In this document: piece after piece, positions 1 through 8,157 of the stretch | How positions within the stretch are numbered: the stretch's first letter is position 1 | Layout of the letters: each line of letters opens with the position of its first letter | Assembly: GCA_020636355.1 (NCBI GenBank) | Contig: JACJYB010000004.1 | Coordinates: forward strand, 62,001-126,000 | DNA: 64,000 nucleotides | Direction: 5' to 3' | Origin: Lewinellaceae bacterium | GTDB lineage: Bacteria; Bacteroidota; Bacteroidia; Chitinophagales; Saprospiraceae | The notes under the pieces: generated by a model | Told to the model about the DNA's origin: nothing | Databases searched by the model: none | What the model saw: only the letters and a program-made list of their open reading frames with translations | Program-made: the position numbers and the translations under genes

Positions 1-113
1 TGCAACCAAACCTGGACTCCTTTTACCCCTCCTGGACTTGGGTTCTGCGCATAGCAAATGCCATAAAGGAACAAGAAGTATACGGTCAGGCAATTACGAA
101 ATCCCATTTTCAT
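1..113 (-). CDS. Secreted protein, 5' end only (probable T9SS-type exported protein)
   Basis: Reading the minus strand from the ATG at 113-111 gives an open frame running off the window. It begins MKMGFRNCLTVYFLFLYGIC, followed by YAQNPSPGGVKGVQVWL. The first 22 residues are a typical Sec signal peptide (hydrophobic core, AQ cleavage site). The following PSPGGVxGxQVWL start resembles the mature N-terminus of large surface proteins of Bacteroidota exported by T9SS, which often begin with GGVSxxLxLWLKA and carry LamG-like domains. That resemblance is recalled knowledge. The ATG lies only 4 nt after the stop of the upstream barrel gene, so the two are probably co-transcribed. Only about 37 residues are visible, so the function is unknown. 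Confidence 0.6.
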   Translation of the reverse strand, partial: MKMGFRNCLTVYFLFLYGICYAQNPSPGGVKGVQVWL

Positions 114-117
114 CGTG

Positions 118-840
118 TTATTGATTAAATGGAATGGCGTACCCTAACGTGAGCATAAAGGCCATGTTACGATTGGCATTCTCAATAAAATTATATCCGT
201 TAGCCTGAGTCTCTATCACATCAGAAAGCCCAAGTTGGTACCGCCCTTCAATCAGGAAGTTCTGGAATTCGACGCCCAATCCCAGCACGAGGGAAAAAGC
301 AGGCTTACCTTTCAACACCTCGCGTAAATTCTGCTGAATTTGTAAATCCTGGCCGATGACCTCGGAATTGGACGTATAACGGATGGCATTGTTTGAAATG
401 TTGATGCCCAACTGTGGTCCTACGCCGATATGGATTCCTGCGAACGCATCCGATAGCTGGCTTAGAGGGTACACTTTGAAATAGGGTACCAAATTGATGT
501 ATTGATAATTAAATGCCATGGAATAATGTAGTCCGTTCACATCATTGTAGTCAAAAGTGCCGCCGGACATACTGTACAAGATCTCGGGTTGTATGGCGAT
601 GAACGTATTCTCAAATTGCATGTAGAAAAAAATTCCGGCTGACCCACCCCATTGATTTTTCAATTGGGTTGAAAAGGATTCTTCCGGGAAGACCGGACGA
701 ATGATGGTCGTTTTAATAGCATCAATCCCCGAATAGGTCACACCTCCTTTCAATCCGAAATAAGAGCCTTCCGCATCGATCAACTGGGCAGAAAGGGTGC
801 ATGTAGATAGCATGAACAGGAGTACAAACTGATTTTTCAT
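118..840 (-). CDS. Outer-membrane beta-barrel protein (PorT/OMP_b-brl_2-like)
   Basis: A 240-residue protein starting MKNQFVLLFMLSTCTLSAQL, with a clear signal peptide cleaved near SAQ. The mature part alternates short polar turns with amphipathic strands (for example GIHIGVGPQLGINI, NFLIEGRYQLGLSDV) and ends in an aromatic-rich strand, as in small outer-membrane barrels of the OMP_b-brl_2/PorT class in Bacteroidota. The frame is open 21 codons further upstream, but the internal ATG at 840 is chosen because it puts the signal peptide at the N-terminus. It is followed after 4 nt by a secreted-protein gene, so the barrel may serve that protein. No specific ligand can be inferred. Confidence 0.75.
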   Translation of the reverse strand: MKNQFVLLFMLSTCTLSAQLIDAEGSYFGLKGGVTYSGIDAIKTTIIRPVFPEESFSTQLKNQWGGSAGIFFYMQFENTFIAIQPEILYSMSGGTFDYNDVNGLHYSMAFNYQYINLVPYFKVYPLSQLSDAFAGIHIGVGPQLGINISNNAIRYTSNSEVIGQDLQIQQNLREVLKGKPAFSLVLGLGVEFQNFLIEGRYQLGLSDVIETQANGYNFIENANRNMAFMLTLGYAIPFNQ

Positions 841-903
841 AGCTTCCGGTTTATGAAACACAATACCGGCATTGGATGCACAACCGATTGATTTTCTGTG
901 CAT

Positions 904-1200
904 AACTTAAGCCAGCTATTGTTTCAAAGATGCATTTTAAAGCCAGGACATCCAATTTGTCCAGGTAGACAATAGGTAGACAGACCTACAAAAAGTTGAA
1001 TGTTGAGGGTTGAATGTTGAGGGTTGAATGTTGAATGTTCAATCCGGAAAAGCACACTATTCAAAACACCCTTTCATTTGGTGCCGACGGTCATGCTGCG
1101 GCAGCACGAAAGCTAGGAGAAGACAGCTTCAGTCGGCGTCAAAGCGAAGGATGAGCCGGAAAAAAGAAATCTCAACTTAACCAATTGCTTTTGTTGTGCA
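904..1200. other. Gene-free spacer with tandem and inverted repeats
   Basis: About 300 nt between the Fur-family gene and the barrel gene hold no supportable ORF. The stretch contains a short hairpin (TAGGT/ACCTA near 971-988), a 14-nt direct tandem repeat at 995-1043, and a stretch at 1083-1137 whose ends (GCCGAC and GTCGGC) are complementary and enclose GCTGCGGCAGC. No promoter box matching TAnnTTTG was recognised on the minus strand before the barrel gene. Function unknown. Confidence 0.5.
995..1043. repeat. 14-nt direct tandem repeat, about 3.3 copies
   Basis: Unit GTTGAATGTTGAGG occurs at 995-1008 and 1009-1022. A third copy with the last two bases changed (ends AT) is at 1023-1036, then a partial copy GTTCAA. 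The unit itself contains two GTTGA(A) half-repeats, so it may have arisen by slippage of a shorter motif. It is non-coding and sits upstream of the beta-barrel gene. Confidence 0.85.
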
Positions 1201-1707
1201 TCAGGAAGAAGCTTCCCTGGCTTTGAGTGCGGCATCCATGTTCGGGTTTTTATCGCAGGCTCCCGCACATTTTCCATACAGGTTAAGGGCATGGTGGGTC
1301 ACCGAAAAGTGCAATAAAGAACCCATCATATCCTTGATTTGCTGGACCCGCGGGTCGCAAAACTCAAGGACTTTGCCACAATCTACACAGATAAGGTGGT
1401 CGTGTTGCTTAAACCCATATGATTTCTCGTATTGGGTAAGGTTCTTACCGAACTGATGCTTTTTAACCAGGTCACAGGTCACCAGGAGCTCGAGGGTATT
1501 GTACACCGTAGCGCGACTTACCCGGTATTTTTGGGTTTTCATATGGATGTAGAGCGCTTCCGCATCAAAATGATCGGTACGGCGGTAGATTTCTTCAAGG
1601 ATTGCATATCGTTCTGGAGTTTTCCGTAGACCCTGCTGTTCGAGATGCGCCGAGAAGATGTTTTTTACCTCCCGGATGATTTGTTCGATATGCTGAAGAT
1701 TATCCAT
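1201..1707 (-). CDS. Fur-family metal-responsive transcriptional repressor
   Basis: A 168-residue protein with the Fur layout: an N-terminal winged helix (QGLRKTPERYAILEEIY, then the HFDAEALY helix and SRATVYNTLELL recognition helix) and a C-terminal dimerisation domain. Metal ligands are visible: HDHLICVDCGK (CxxC) and a second CxxxC pair in CAGACDKN, consistent with a structural zinc site. Whether it senses iron, zinc or peroxide (Fur/Zur/PerR) cannot be decided by eye. The start MDNLQH at 1707 is preferred over the upstream MSFARK at 1734. It lies 1 nt after the stop of the Rel/SpoT gene, so the two are almost certainly co-transcribed and perhaps translationally coupled. Confidence 0.88.
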   Translation of the reverse strand: MDNLQHIEQIIREVKNIFSAHLEQQGLRKTPERYAILEEIYRRTDHFDAEALYIHMKTQKYRVSRATVYNTLELLVTCDLVKKHQFGKNLTQYEKSYGFKQHDHLICVDCGKVLEFCDPRVQQIKDMMGSLLHFSVTHHALNLYGKCAGACDKNPNMDAALKAREASS

Positions 1708-1708
1708 T

Positions 1709-3934
1709 TTAATTGGTTTCCGAGCGAATGACATTGGAAATGCCCGGCATTTTCTTTAAGGTAATAATGGCATGATTGACCTGGTCGATGTTATTGACGA
1801 TCACAGAGACCCGGCCTTCAAAAAAGCCTTCACTACCGGTGATGGTAAAGGAACGGATATTGAGCCCTAAAGTTGAGGAAATCAGGTGGCTAATGCGTTC
1901 GATGACACCCGGACCGTCATCAATACCGGTAATGACCAATTCTACGGTATAGGAAGTATTTTGGGTATAGACCCATTCTGCTTTGACGATGCGGTAGCCA
2001 TAATTAGCCATCAGGTGCATGGCATTCGGACAGGTAGTCCGGTGAATTTTCAAACCATCGTTGATGGTTATGTAGCCAAAAATATCATCCCCCATCACCG
2101 GTTCGCAACAGGTAGCGAATTTGTAATTGTATACTTCTCCGGGCTCGCCATTGATGATGAGTTTGGGGACACCGCGCATGACCCCGGTGGGTTCCCTGGG
2201 TTCAGTGGGCGGCAGGGAAACAGGCTGCTTGACGGGAGCCTCAGGTTTACGCTGGACCAACTTACCGCCTTCCACTTCAAACTGCCGTAAGTCATTCAGA
2301 CTTATACTTTCGGTGGCAATGGCGAAGTACAGGTCCATGCGGGATTTGAATCCAAAAAATTTAACCAGCATGTCGATGTTATCCTCAAACTCTGCTTTCA
2401 TATTTCGCAGCTTGCGTTCGAGGGCTTCCTTGCCGTATTCCCCTTTTTGTCTTTTTTCCTCTTTAAGTGATTGCCGGATTTTGGCTTTTGCTTTCCCGGT
2501 AGCTACCAATTTAAGCCAGTCCTCAGAAGGTTTTTGATTTTTACCGGTGATGACTTGCAGTTGATCCCCGTTCTGGAGTTTGTACCCCATCGGAACCAGC
2601 TTGTTATTGACCTTTATGGCAACACAATGGGACCCTACATCGGAATGGATCCCGAAAGCAAAGTCCAGCGCTGTGGCACCTTTGGGATAGATTTTCATTT
2701 CACCTTTCGGCGTATAGACGTAGACCTCCTCATTAAAAAGGCTGGTTTTAAAGTCGTTAATAAACTCGAGCGCATCGGTATGCGGGCTATCCAGTATTTC
2801 CCGGATATTATCGAGCCAATTTTCGTAGAGGTTGTGCATTTTCTGGACCCCCTTGTATTTCCAGTGGGCTGCAAAGCCGCGCTCGGATATTTCATCCATT
2901 CGTTCCGAACGTATTTGCACCTCTACAAACCGGCCTTTAGGGCCAATTACCGTGGTATGCAACGATTCATAACCGTTGGATTTAGGGGTTGTGATCCAGT
3001 CTTTCAGCCGCTCAGGGATCGGGGTATGCACATCGGTGACGATGGAATAGACTTGCCAGCAGATGGATTTTTCGCGTTCCGGGGTTACATCGACGATGAT
3101 CCGTATGGCGTAAAGATCAAAGATCTCTTCAAAAGGTACCTTTTTCGTCCGGATCTTGTTGAGTATGGATGAGATGGATTTGGGACGGCCGTTGATACGG
3201 TAAGGTACCTTCAGTGAATCAAGGGCCTTGCGGAGCGGTTTGATGAATTCATTGATGTACCGGTCACGCAGTTTTTTTGAGTCTTCCAGCTTATCTGCTA
3301 TATCCTGATAGATCTCCGGCTCCATGATACGGAGACAGATATCCTGGAATTCGGTTTTAATGTTGTACAAGCCAAGCCGGTGTGCCAGTGGCGAATAAAT
3401 GTAGCTGGTCTCGGCAGCGATTTTCAGCTGTTTCTGCCGCGGCATGGAGTCTATGGTGCGCAAATTATGCAGCCGGTCGGCCATTTTGATCAGTACGACC
3501 CGCACATCCTGCACCAGGGTACTGACCACTTTTTTAAAATTCTCCGCTTGCGGGCTTTCGACATTGTAAAGACCGTCCAGTTTGGTAAGACCATCCACGA
3601 TCATGGCAATCTTATTCCCAAATTCTTTACGTACTTCCGTCAGGGACACATCGGTGTCTTCAACGACATCGTGCAATAAAGCGCAGACCACTGCGGTCGG
3701 ACCCAGGCCAATTTCTTCAACACATATGCGGGCAACTTCGATGGGATGCAGGATATAAGGCTCCCCGGACTTGCGCCGCTGACGGGCGTGCGCCTCGACG
3801 GCCATTTCATAAGCCCGGCGAATATCAGCCCGGTCTTCCTGGGTAGCTTTCTTGTTGATGGTACGCAATAGCTTGCGGTAGGCGCGCTGGATCAACACCC
3901 GGTCTGAATCGGTATATAACAATACTTCTTCCAT
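1709..3934 (-). CDS. Bifunctional (p)ppGpp synthetase/hydrolase (Rel/SpoT)
   Basis: A 741-residue RSH protein that makes and degrades the alarmone (p)ppGpp of the stringent response. Domains in order are the HD hydrolase (about 35-190, with HPIEVA, H88-D89 and the following VED), the synthetase (about 230-360), TGS (about 395-460, VYVYTPKGEMKIYPKGAT) and a C-terminal ACT domain. The hydrolase HD/ED pair is intact. The synthetase carries RLKD (about 308) in the position that distinguishes bifunctional enzymes (RxKD) from RelA-only enzymes (ExDD), so both activities are expected. It is the sole RSH in the window, with the Fur-family gene immediately downstream. Symbols rel, relA and spoT are all used for this type. 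Confidence 0.95.
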   Translation of the reverse strand: MEEVLLYTDSDRVLIQRAYRKLLRTINKKATQEDRADIRRAYEMAVEAHARQRRKSGEPYILHPIEVARICVEEIGLGPTAVVCALLHDVVEDTDVSLTEVRKEFGNKIAMIVDGLTKLDGLYNVESPQAENFKKVVSTLVQDVRVVLIKMADRLHNLRTIDSMPRQKQLKIAAETSYIYSPLAHRLGLYNIKTEFQDICLRIMEPEIYQDIADKLEDSKKLRDRYINEFIKPLRKALDSLKVPYRINGRPKSISSILNKIRTKKVPFEEIFDLYAIRIIVDVTPEREKSICWQVYSIVTDVHTPIPERLKDWITTPKSNGYESLHTTVIGPKGRFVEVQIRSERMDEISERGFAAHWKYKGVQKMHNLYENWLDNIREILDSPHTDALEFINDFKTSLFNEEVYVYTPKGEMKIYPKGATALDFAFGIHSDVGSHCVAIKVNNKLVPMGYKLQNGDQLQVITGKNQKPSEDWLKLVATGKAKAKIRQSLKEEKRQKGEYGKEALERKLRNMKAEFEDNIDMLVKFFGFKSRMDLYFAIATESISLNDLRQFEVEGGKLVQRKPEAPVKQPVSLPPTEPREPTGVMRGVPKLIINGEPGEVYNYKFATCCEPVMGDDIFGYITINDGLKIHRTTCPNAMHLMANYGYRIVKAEWVYTQNTSYTVELVITGIDDGPGVIERISHLISSTLGLNIRSFTITGSEGFFEGRVSVIVNNIDQVNHAIITLKKMPGISNVIRSETN

Positions 3935-4134
3935 GCTTAGCTACCACCCTTAAGTTCTAAAAAGATACAAAATAGTGATTCCCTTGATTTATGTGCGTAT
4001 CTGGCAGGCCTCATTAAGGTATAAAACGCATGGACCCGGTCTTCTGTTCCCTCCATCCCGGACTGAATGCTTCGGCCTACACCGCATACCTAAAAAAGCT
4101 TCATAAAGGCACTCTGATATTAACAGAATCCTCG

Positions 4135-4142
4135 TATCTTTG
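4135..4142 (+). promoter_or_regulatory. -7 promoter box upstream of tRNA-Leu and tig
   Basis: TATCTTTG matches the Bacteroidota primary-sigma -7 consensus TAnnTTTG exactly. It lies about 75 nt before the tRNA 5' end. A clear -33 TTTG at the usual spacing was not found, so this is a half-supported promoter. Confidence 0.45.
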
Positions 4143-4216
4143 CATTCCTTTTGACAAAAGCGTTCAAAAGTACCCTGGCTTTGAGTAGCCGGGATTGTAA
4201 TAAAGACCATCGAATT

Positions 4217-4298
4217 GCGGGTGTGGCGAAATTGGTAGACGCGCTAGACTTAGGATCTAGTGCCGCAAGGCGTGGGGGTTCGAGTCCCTCCACCCGTA
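4217..4298 (+). tRNA. tRNA-Leu (anticodon UAG)
   Basis: The 82-nt sequence folds as a class II tRNA. The acceptor GCGGGTG pairs with CACCCGT (first pair G-U), followed by discriminator A. The anticodon stem CTAGA/TCTAG encloses the loop CTTAGGA, giving anticodon TAG. The variable arm TGCCGCAAGGCGT is long, and the T-arm contains GGTTCGAGTCC. The long variable arm and A73 fit leucine. CCA is not encoded. There is no integrase or attachment duplication nearby. Confidence 0.95.
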
Positions 4299-4355
4299 CT
4301 CAGTTAATCTTTTTAAAAAGGACTTCTTCCGAAGCGCCTTAAATCCAGTTATTTT

Positions 4356-5765
4356 ATGAAAATCTCACGCAGCGCTGCTACTCAGCCACTCACTGAAGTC
4401 ATCCAGATCGAAATGGAAACAACCGACTACTTGTCGGAATTTGAAAGTGAGCTGCGTAAATACCGCCAAAAAGCAGCCTTCAAGGGATTCCGGAAGGGCA
4501 AAACCCCCATGGGCTTTGTAAAAAAGATGGTCGGAAAGTCCCTGATGGCCGAGATCGTGCATAAAAAACTGGAAGCTTCTCTTTACGAATACCTGGAGAC
4601 GGAAAAGCTCGACCTGCTCGGCCAACCGATCCCCACGGAAAATGAGAAAGAAAATCATCTGGACGTCAATTCCCCTCAAAAACTGGAATACGAATTTGAG
4701 ATCGGATTGGCCCCTACTTTTGAAATTCAGGGCATTAAAGGTCAGGATGCTTATAGCAAATACCGGGTCAGCATTCCGGCATCCGAAGTAGACGCTGAAT
4801 TAAACCGCGTCCGTAAACAGCTCGGGCAATATGCCGAAGTTCAGGAAGGTATTGAAGACGATGATATACTCGAAATAGAAGCAAAGGAACTGGATGGCGA
4901 AACACTGAAGGAAAAAGGCTGGGAAACTGCTTTTTCAACCTTTGTCTCCGACCTTAACGAAGATCGCCGCGAAAAAGTAAAGACCCTCAAACTAAACGAT
5001 ACCTTCCGGTTTGACGTCTACCAACTGGAAAAGGACAAAGACGAAAAATACGTCCGCAAATACCTGCTTAACCTGGACGAAGATGAAGAAAAGAGCATCG
5101 GGAATTTCTTTGAAGGAAAAATCATCAAGATCAAGCGACAGGAATTGGCTGAACTCGATAAGGACTTCTTCGACAAGGCTTTTCCCGGCCAGGAAATAAA
5201 TTCCGAAGAAGAAGCCAAAGCTTTTATCGAAAAGTCCATCAGTGGCATGTACGATAGGCAGGCTGAAGCACTATTATTCCGGGATATCCAGGACCGGCTG
5301 TTGGAGAACAACAACCCGGAAATGCCGGATGCCTTCTTAAGAAGATGGTTGCTGGTCACCAACGAAAACTTAACCCAACAGCAAATCGATGATGAGTTTG
5401 AAGGTTTCCGCAAAAACCTGATCTGGACCATCATACGCAATCGACTGATCAAAGGATTTGATCTCAAAGTGGAAGCCGAAGAAGTCCGTAATCAGTTTCG
5501 TCAGCAGATCCGGGGTTATTTCTCCGGGTACGACCCCGGCGAAGAGTTTATGGATCGGATGGTCAACCAAATGATGAGTGAGCGCAAACAGGTTGAGAAA
5601 GTCTACGATGACTTGCTTTACGATAAACTGTTTGAAAAACTTGCGGAAGAAATCACCGTCACCGAGCAGCCGATCGAAAAAGATGAATTCTTAAAGATCA
5701 TGGAAGAAGCACGTCAAGCTGCCAATGCCAATCAGCTGCAGGCGCTGGCCGAAGAGGAAGAATGA
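4356..5765 (+). CDS. tig: Trigger factor, ribosome-associated chaperone
   Basis: A 469-residue protein that binds the ribosomal exit tunnel and shelters nascent chains. The ribosome-binding domain is clear, with GFRKGKTP at residues 44-51 (family signature GFRxGKxP). The C-terminal arm region is long and charged (SurA-like helices, 270-450). In the middle, where many trigger factors carry an FKBP-type prolyl isomerase, I see only a weakly similar acidic segment (about 145-255, ILEIEAKELDGETLKEK) without the usual VDFxGxxDG and FxPGFE motifs. Prolyl isomerase activity is therefore doubtful. It begins 57 nt after tRNA-Leu and heads the tig-clpP-clpX block, an order also seen in Proteobacteria. 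Confidence 0.9.
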   Translation: MKISRSAATQPLTEVIQIEMETTDYLSEFESELRKYRQKAAFKGFRKGKTPMGFVKKMVGKSLMAEIVHKKLEASLYEYLETEKLDLLGQPIPTENEKENHLDVNSPQKLEYEFEIGLAPTFEIQGIKGQDAYSKYRVSIPASEVDAELNRVRKQLGQYAEVQEGIEDDDILEIEAKELDGETLKEKGWETAFSTFVSDLNEDRREKVKTLKLNDTFRFDVYQLEKDKDEKYVRKYLLNLDEDEEKSIGNFFEGKIIKIKRQELAELDKDFFDKAFPGQEINSEEEAKAFIEKSISGMYDRQAEALLFRDIQDRLLENNNPEMPDAFLRRWLLVTNENLTQQQIDDEFEGFRKNLIWTIIRNRLIKGFDLKVEAEEVRNQFRQQIRGYFSGYDPGEEFMDRMVNQMMSERKQVEKVYDDLLYDKLFEKLAEEITVTEQPIEKDEFLKIMEEARQAANANQLQALAEEEE

Positions 5766-5844
5766 TCGTCAGGCAACCTGTCCTGGCCCGACTTTATTGA
5801 CTGTTCTTTTCCAATCGACATGATTCATTAAATCTTTTGCCGTG

Positions 5845-5852
5845 TATCTTTG
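5845..5852 (+). promoter_or_regulatory. -7 promoter box for clpP
   Basis: TATCTTTG matches TAnnTTTG exactly and sits 40 nt upstream of the clpP start in the 127-nt tig-clpP gap. No -33 TTTG at standard spacing was found. Confidence 0.5.
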
Positions 5853-5892
5853 TTTATCCACTGTTAATACACGATCTAAAAAGGAGTAGAAT

Positions 5893-6585
5893 ATGTTTCC
5901 GAAAGATGAATTTATGCGGTATGCGACCAAGCACCTGGGTATGAACTCCATGCATCTGGAGCATTATATGCAGGCTTCCGCACCCCAAATTACCGGCTTT
6001 ACCCCACAAGTAATCGAAGAGCGCCAGCTGAATATTGTCGGCATGGATGTCTTTTCCCGCTTGATGATGGATCGCATCATCTTCATGGGTGTTCCGGTCA
6101 ACGACTATGTAGCCAATGTCGTGCAGGCACAACTGCTGTTCCTGGAGTCCACGGATCCGAAGCGCGATGTTCAGATGTTTATCAACAGTCCGGGTGGATC
6201 GGTCATTGCCGGCATGGGCATCTACGACACGATGCAATATGTAGCACCGGATATCGGAACCATCTGTGTTGGACTTGCCGCTTCCATGGGTGCCGTCCTG
6301 CTTTGTGCCGGAACCAAAGGCAAGCGCACTTGTCTGAAACATTCACGGGTGATGATCCATCAACCATCCGGTGGTATGCAAGGGCAATTCACCGATATGG
6401 AGATCTCTTACAATCTGATCAAGTCCATGAAAAAGGAATTGTACGAAATCATGGCAAATCATACGGGTCAGCCCTATGATAAAATCGAAGAAGATTGTGA
6501 CCGGGATAATTGGATGACCGCCACCGAAGCAAAAGAATATGGATTGGTTGACGAAGTACTGCTGCGTACTTCCGAGGCCAAATAA
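5893..6585 (+). CDS. clpP: ATP-dependent Clp protease proteolytic subunit
   Basis: A 230-residue serine protease that forms the tetradecameric chamber fed by ClpX. The catalytic triad is intact: Ser131 (AASMG), His156 (MIHQP) and Asp205 (DRDNW), with the same 25- and 49-residue spacings as E. coli ClpP. The QPSGGMQGQ loop is also present. The N-terminal propeptide region is longer than in E. coli (about 20 residues). The ATG at 5893 is preceded by AAGGAG at 5881-5886, one of the few strong Shine-Dalgarno sites in this window. It is downstream of tig and separated from clpX by an intrinsic terminator, so clpX probably has its own promoter. Confidence 0.97.
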   Translation: MFPKDEFMRYATKHLGMNSMHLEHYMQASAPQITGFTPQVIEERQLNIVGMDVFSRLMMDRIIFMGVPVNDYVANVVQAQLLFLESTDPKRDVQMFINSPGGSVIAGMGIYDTMQYVAPDIGTICVGLAASMGAVLLCAGTKGKRTCLKHSRVMIHQPSGGMQGQFTDMEISYNLIKSMKKELYEIMANHTGQPYDKIEEDCDRDNWMTATEAKEYGLVDEVLLRTSEAK

Positions 6586-6617
6586 TACCTGTTTGGTACC
6601 GAATTTGTAACGTTTAG

Positions 6618-6657
6618 GGGTTAAAGACGTCTACGTGACACGCTTTAACCCTTTTTT
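6618..6657 (+). terminator. Intrinsic terminator after clpP
   Basis: Stem GGGTTAAAG (6618-6626) pairs perfectly with CTTTAACCC (6643-6651), with a 16-nt loop, followed by six T (6652-6657). It lies 33 nt after the clpP stop. Confidence 0.85.
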
Positions 6658-6728
6658 GTAACTATCTTTAATACTTAGACGTTATGCTTGTGGCTAACCG
6701 ATCGATAGCCAAAGCTTAAAGAAACCTC

Positions 6729-7970
6729 ATGAAAGGAAGTAATGAAAACTACCGGTGTTCTTTCTGCGGACGGGACAAAAACGAAGCCCTCATCCTGATC
6801 GCCGGAATTGATGGCCATATCTGCGAGATTTGTGTCGATCAGGCCAAAGAAATCATCGAAGAAGAACTTCATCTGAATCGCAAGTCCGGAGCCAGCAAAT
6901 ACCGACTCCCGGATAAAGTGAACCCGCAACAGATCAAAGACCACCTGGACCAATATGTCATTGGCCAGGATGAAGCTAAAAAATACCTTTCCGTTGCCGT
7001 TTACAACCACTACAAAAGGCTCAAGCAAAATACCGAGATGAACGATGTGGAAATCGAAAAATCCAACATCCTCTTCATCGGCCACACCGGAACCGGCAAG
7101 ACCTTATTGGCGCGCACCATTGCGAAATTTCTGAAGGTTCCCTTTGCGATTGTCGATGCCACGGTATTTACGGAAGCCGGGTATGTAGGTGAAGATGTGG
7201 AATCTATGTTAAGCCGGCTACTCCAGGCCTGCAACTACGATGTGGAATCCGCAGAAAAAGGGATCGTGTACATCGATGAAATTGATAAAATCGCCCGCAA
7301 AACCGATAATCCTTCCATCACTCGGGATGTATCCGGTGAAGGCGTGCAGCAGGCTTTGCTGAAGATGCTGGAAGGCACTGAAGTCAATGTCCCGCCGCAG
7401 GGCGGACGGAAGCACCCGGAGCAAAAACTGATCTCCGTCAACACCCAAAACATTCTCTTCATTTGCGGTGGCGCATTTGATGGCATTGAAAAGATCATCG
7501 CACGCCGTCTGAACACTCAGGTGATCGGCTTCTCTGTAGAAGAAAAAGAACGCATCGACCGGGATAACCTGCTCCAATACGTAAACCACCAGGACCTTAA
7601 ATCTTATGGTCTGATCCCGGAATTGATCGGCCGTCTGCCTGTTTTGACCTTCCTGGAACCTTTGGATAAGGAAGCTCTGATGCGCATCCTTACCGAGCCT
7701 AAAAATTCCCTGGTCAAGCAATACATCAAATTATTTGCACTGGAGAACATCGAGTTGGAAATCGCTCCTGATGCCCTTGACTTCATTGCCGAAAAAGCGC
7801 TGGATTTCAAACTGGGCGCGCGCGGGTTACGGTCGATTTGTGAAGCCATCATGACCGACGCTATGTACGACCTTCCCGGACGGAAAGATGTCCCGAAGCT
7901 GGTGATTGACCGGAGCTACGCAGAAGAAAAGTTGCGCGGATCCAAACTCAGTAAATTAAAGGCGGCCTGA
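6729..7970 (+). CDS. clpX: ATP-dependent Clp protease ATP-binding subunit ClpX
   Basis: A 413-residue AAA+ unfoldase that recognises tagged substrates and threads them into ClpP. The N-terminal zinc-binding domain has C10, C13, C32 and C35. Walker A GHTGTGKT is at about 118-125 and Walker B VYIDEIDKI at about 180-188. The GGRKHPEQ/GR(R)LPV segments and the C-terminal small domain with GARGLRSICE (sensor 2) are present. Length fits the family. It starts about 70 nt after the clpP terminator and is followed by a 187-nt spacer. Confidence 0.97.
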   Translation: MKGSNENYRCSFCGRDKNEALILIAGIDGHICEICVDQAKEIIEEELHLNRKSGASKYRLPDKVNPQQIKDHLDQYVIGQDEAKKYLSVAVYNHYKRLKQNTEMNDVEIEKSNILFIGHTGTGKTLLARTIAKFLKVPFAIVDATVFTEAGYVGEDVESMLSRLLQACNYDVESAEKGIVYIDEIDKIARKTDNPSITRDVSGEGVQQALLKMLEGTEVNVPPQGGRKHPEQKLISVNTQNILFICGGAFDGIEKIIARRLNTQVIGFSVEEKERIDRDNLLQYVNHQDLKSYGLIPELIGRLPVLTFLEPLDKEALMRILTEPKNSLVKQYIKLFALENIELEIAPDALDFIAEKALDFKLGARGLRSICEAIMTDAMYDLPGRKDVPKLVIDRSYAEEKLRGSKLSKLKAA

Positions 7971-8014
7971 TAAGTGCCCCTTCTTCGTTTCTATTCCCCG
8001 GCAACATGCAAGCT

Positions 8015-8048
8015 AAACCATTGAACAGGGCGCTTTGGTTTTGTTTTA
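8015..8048 (+). terminator. Possible weak terminator after clpX
   Basis: AAACCA (8015-8020) can pair with TGGTTT (8036-8041), followed by a T-rich run TTGTTTT. The stem is short and the loop is 15 nt, so this is only a candidate. Confidence 0.3.
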
Positions 8049-8157
8049 TTCAACCAATGCATTTCAGTGACCGGGTTTTTCTTACCAAGGATTTTAACCG
8101 GGAGTCCTGCCCCTTTCAAACAATATTTTTCCTAACCTTGTGTGTTATTGAACAGCC

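Noticed and set aside
1886..2290. Open frame on the plus strand inside the Rel/SpoT gene
   Set aside because: Antisense to a well conserved gene, with no family resemblance or start context.
2471..3172. 233-codon plus-strand open frame inside the Rel/SpoT gene
   Set aside because: Long but antisense to conserved HD/synthetase coding; typical shadow of codon bias.
3989..4210. Small frame between Rel/SpoT and tRNA-Leu
   Set aside because: No conserved motif, no start context, and it overlaps the promoter region of the tRNA.
4217..4298. tRNA-Leu as an integration site
   Set aside because: No integrase, no duplicated 3' end and normal neighbouring genes.
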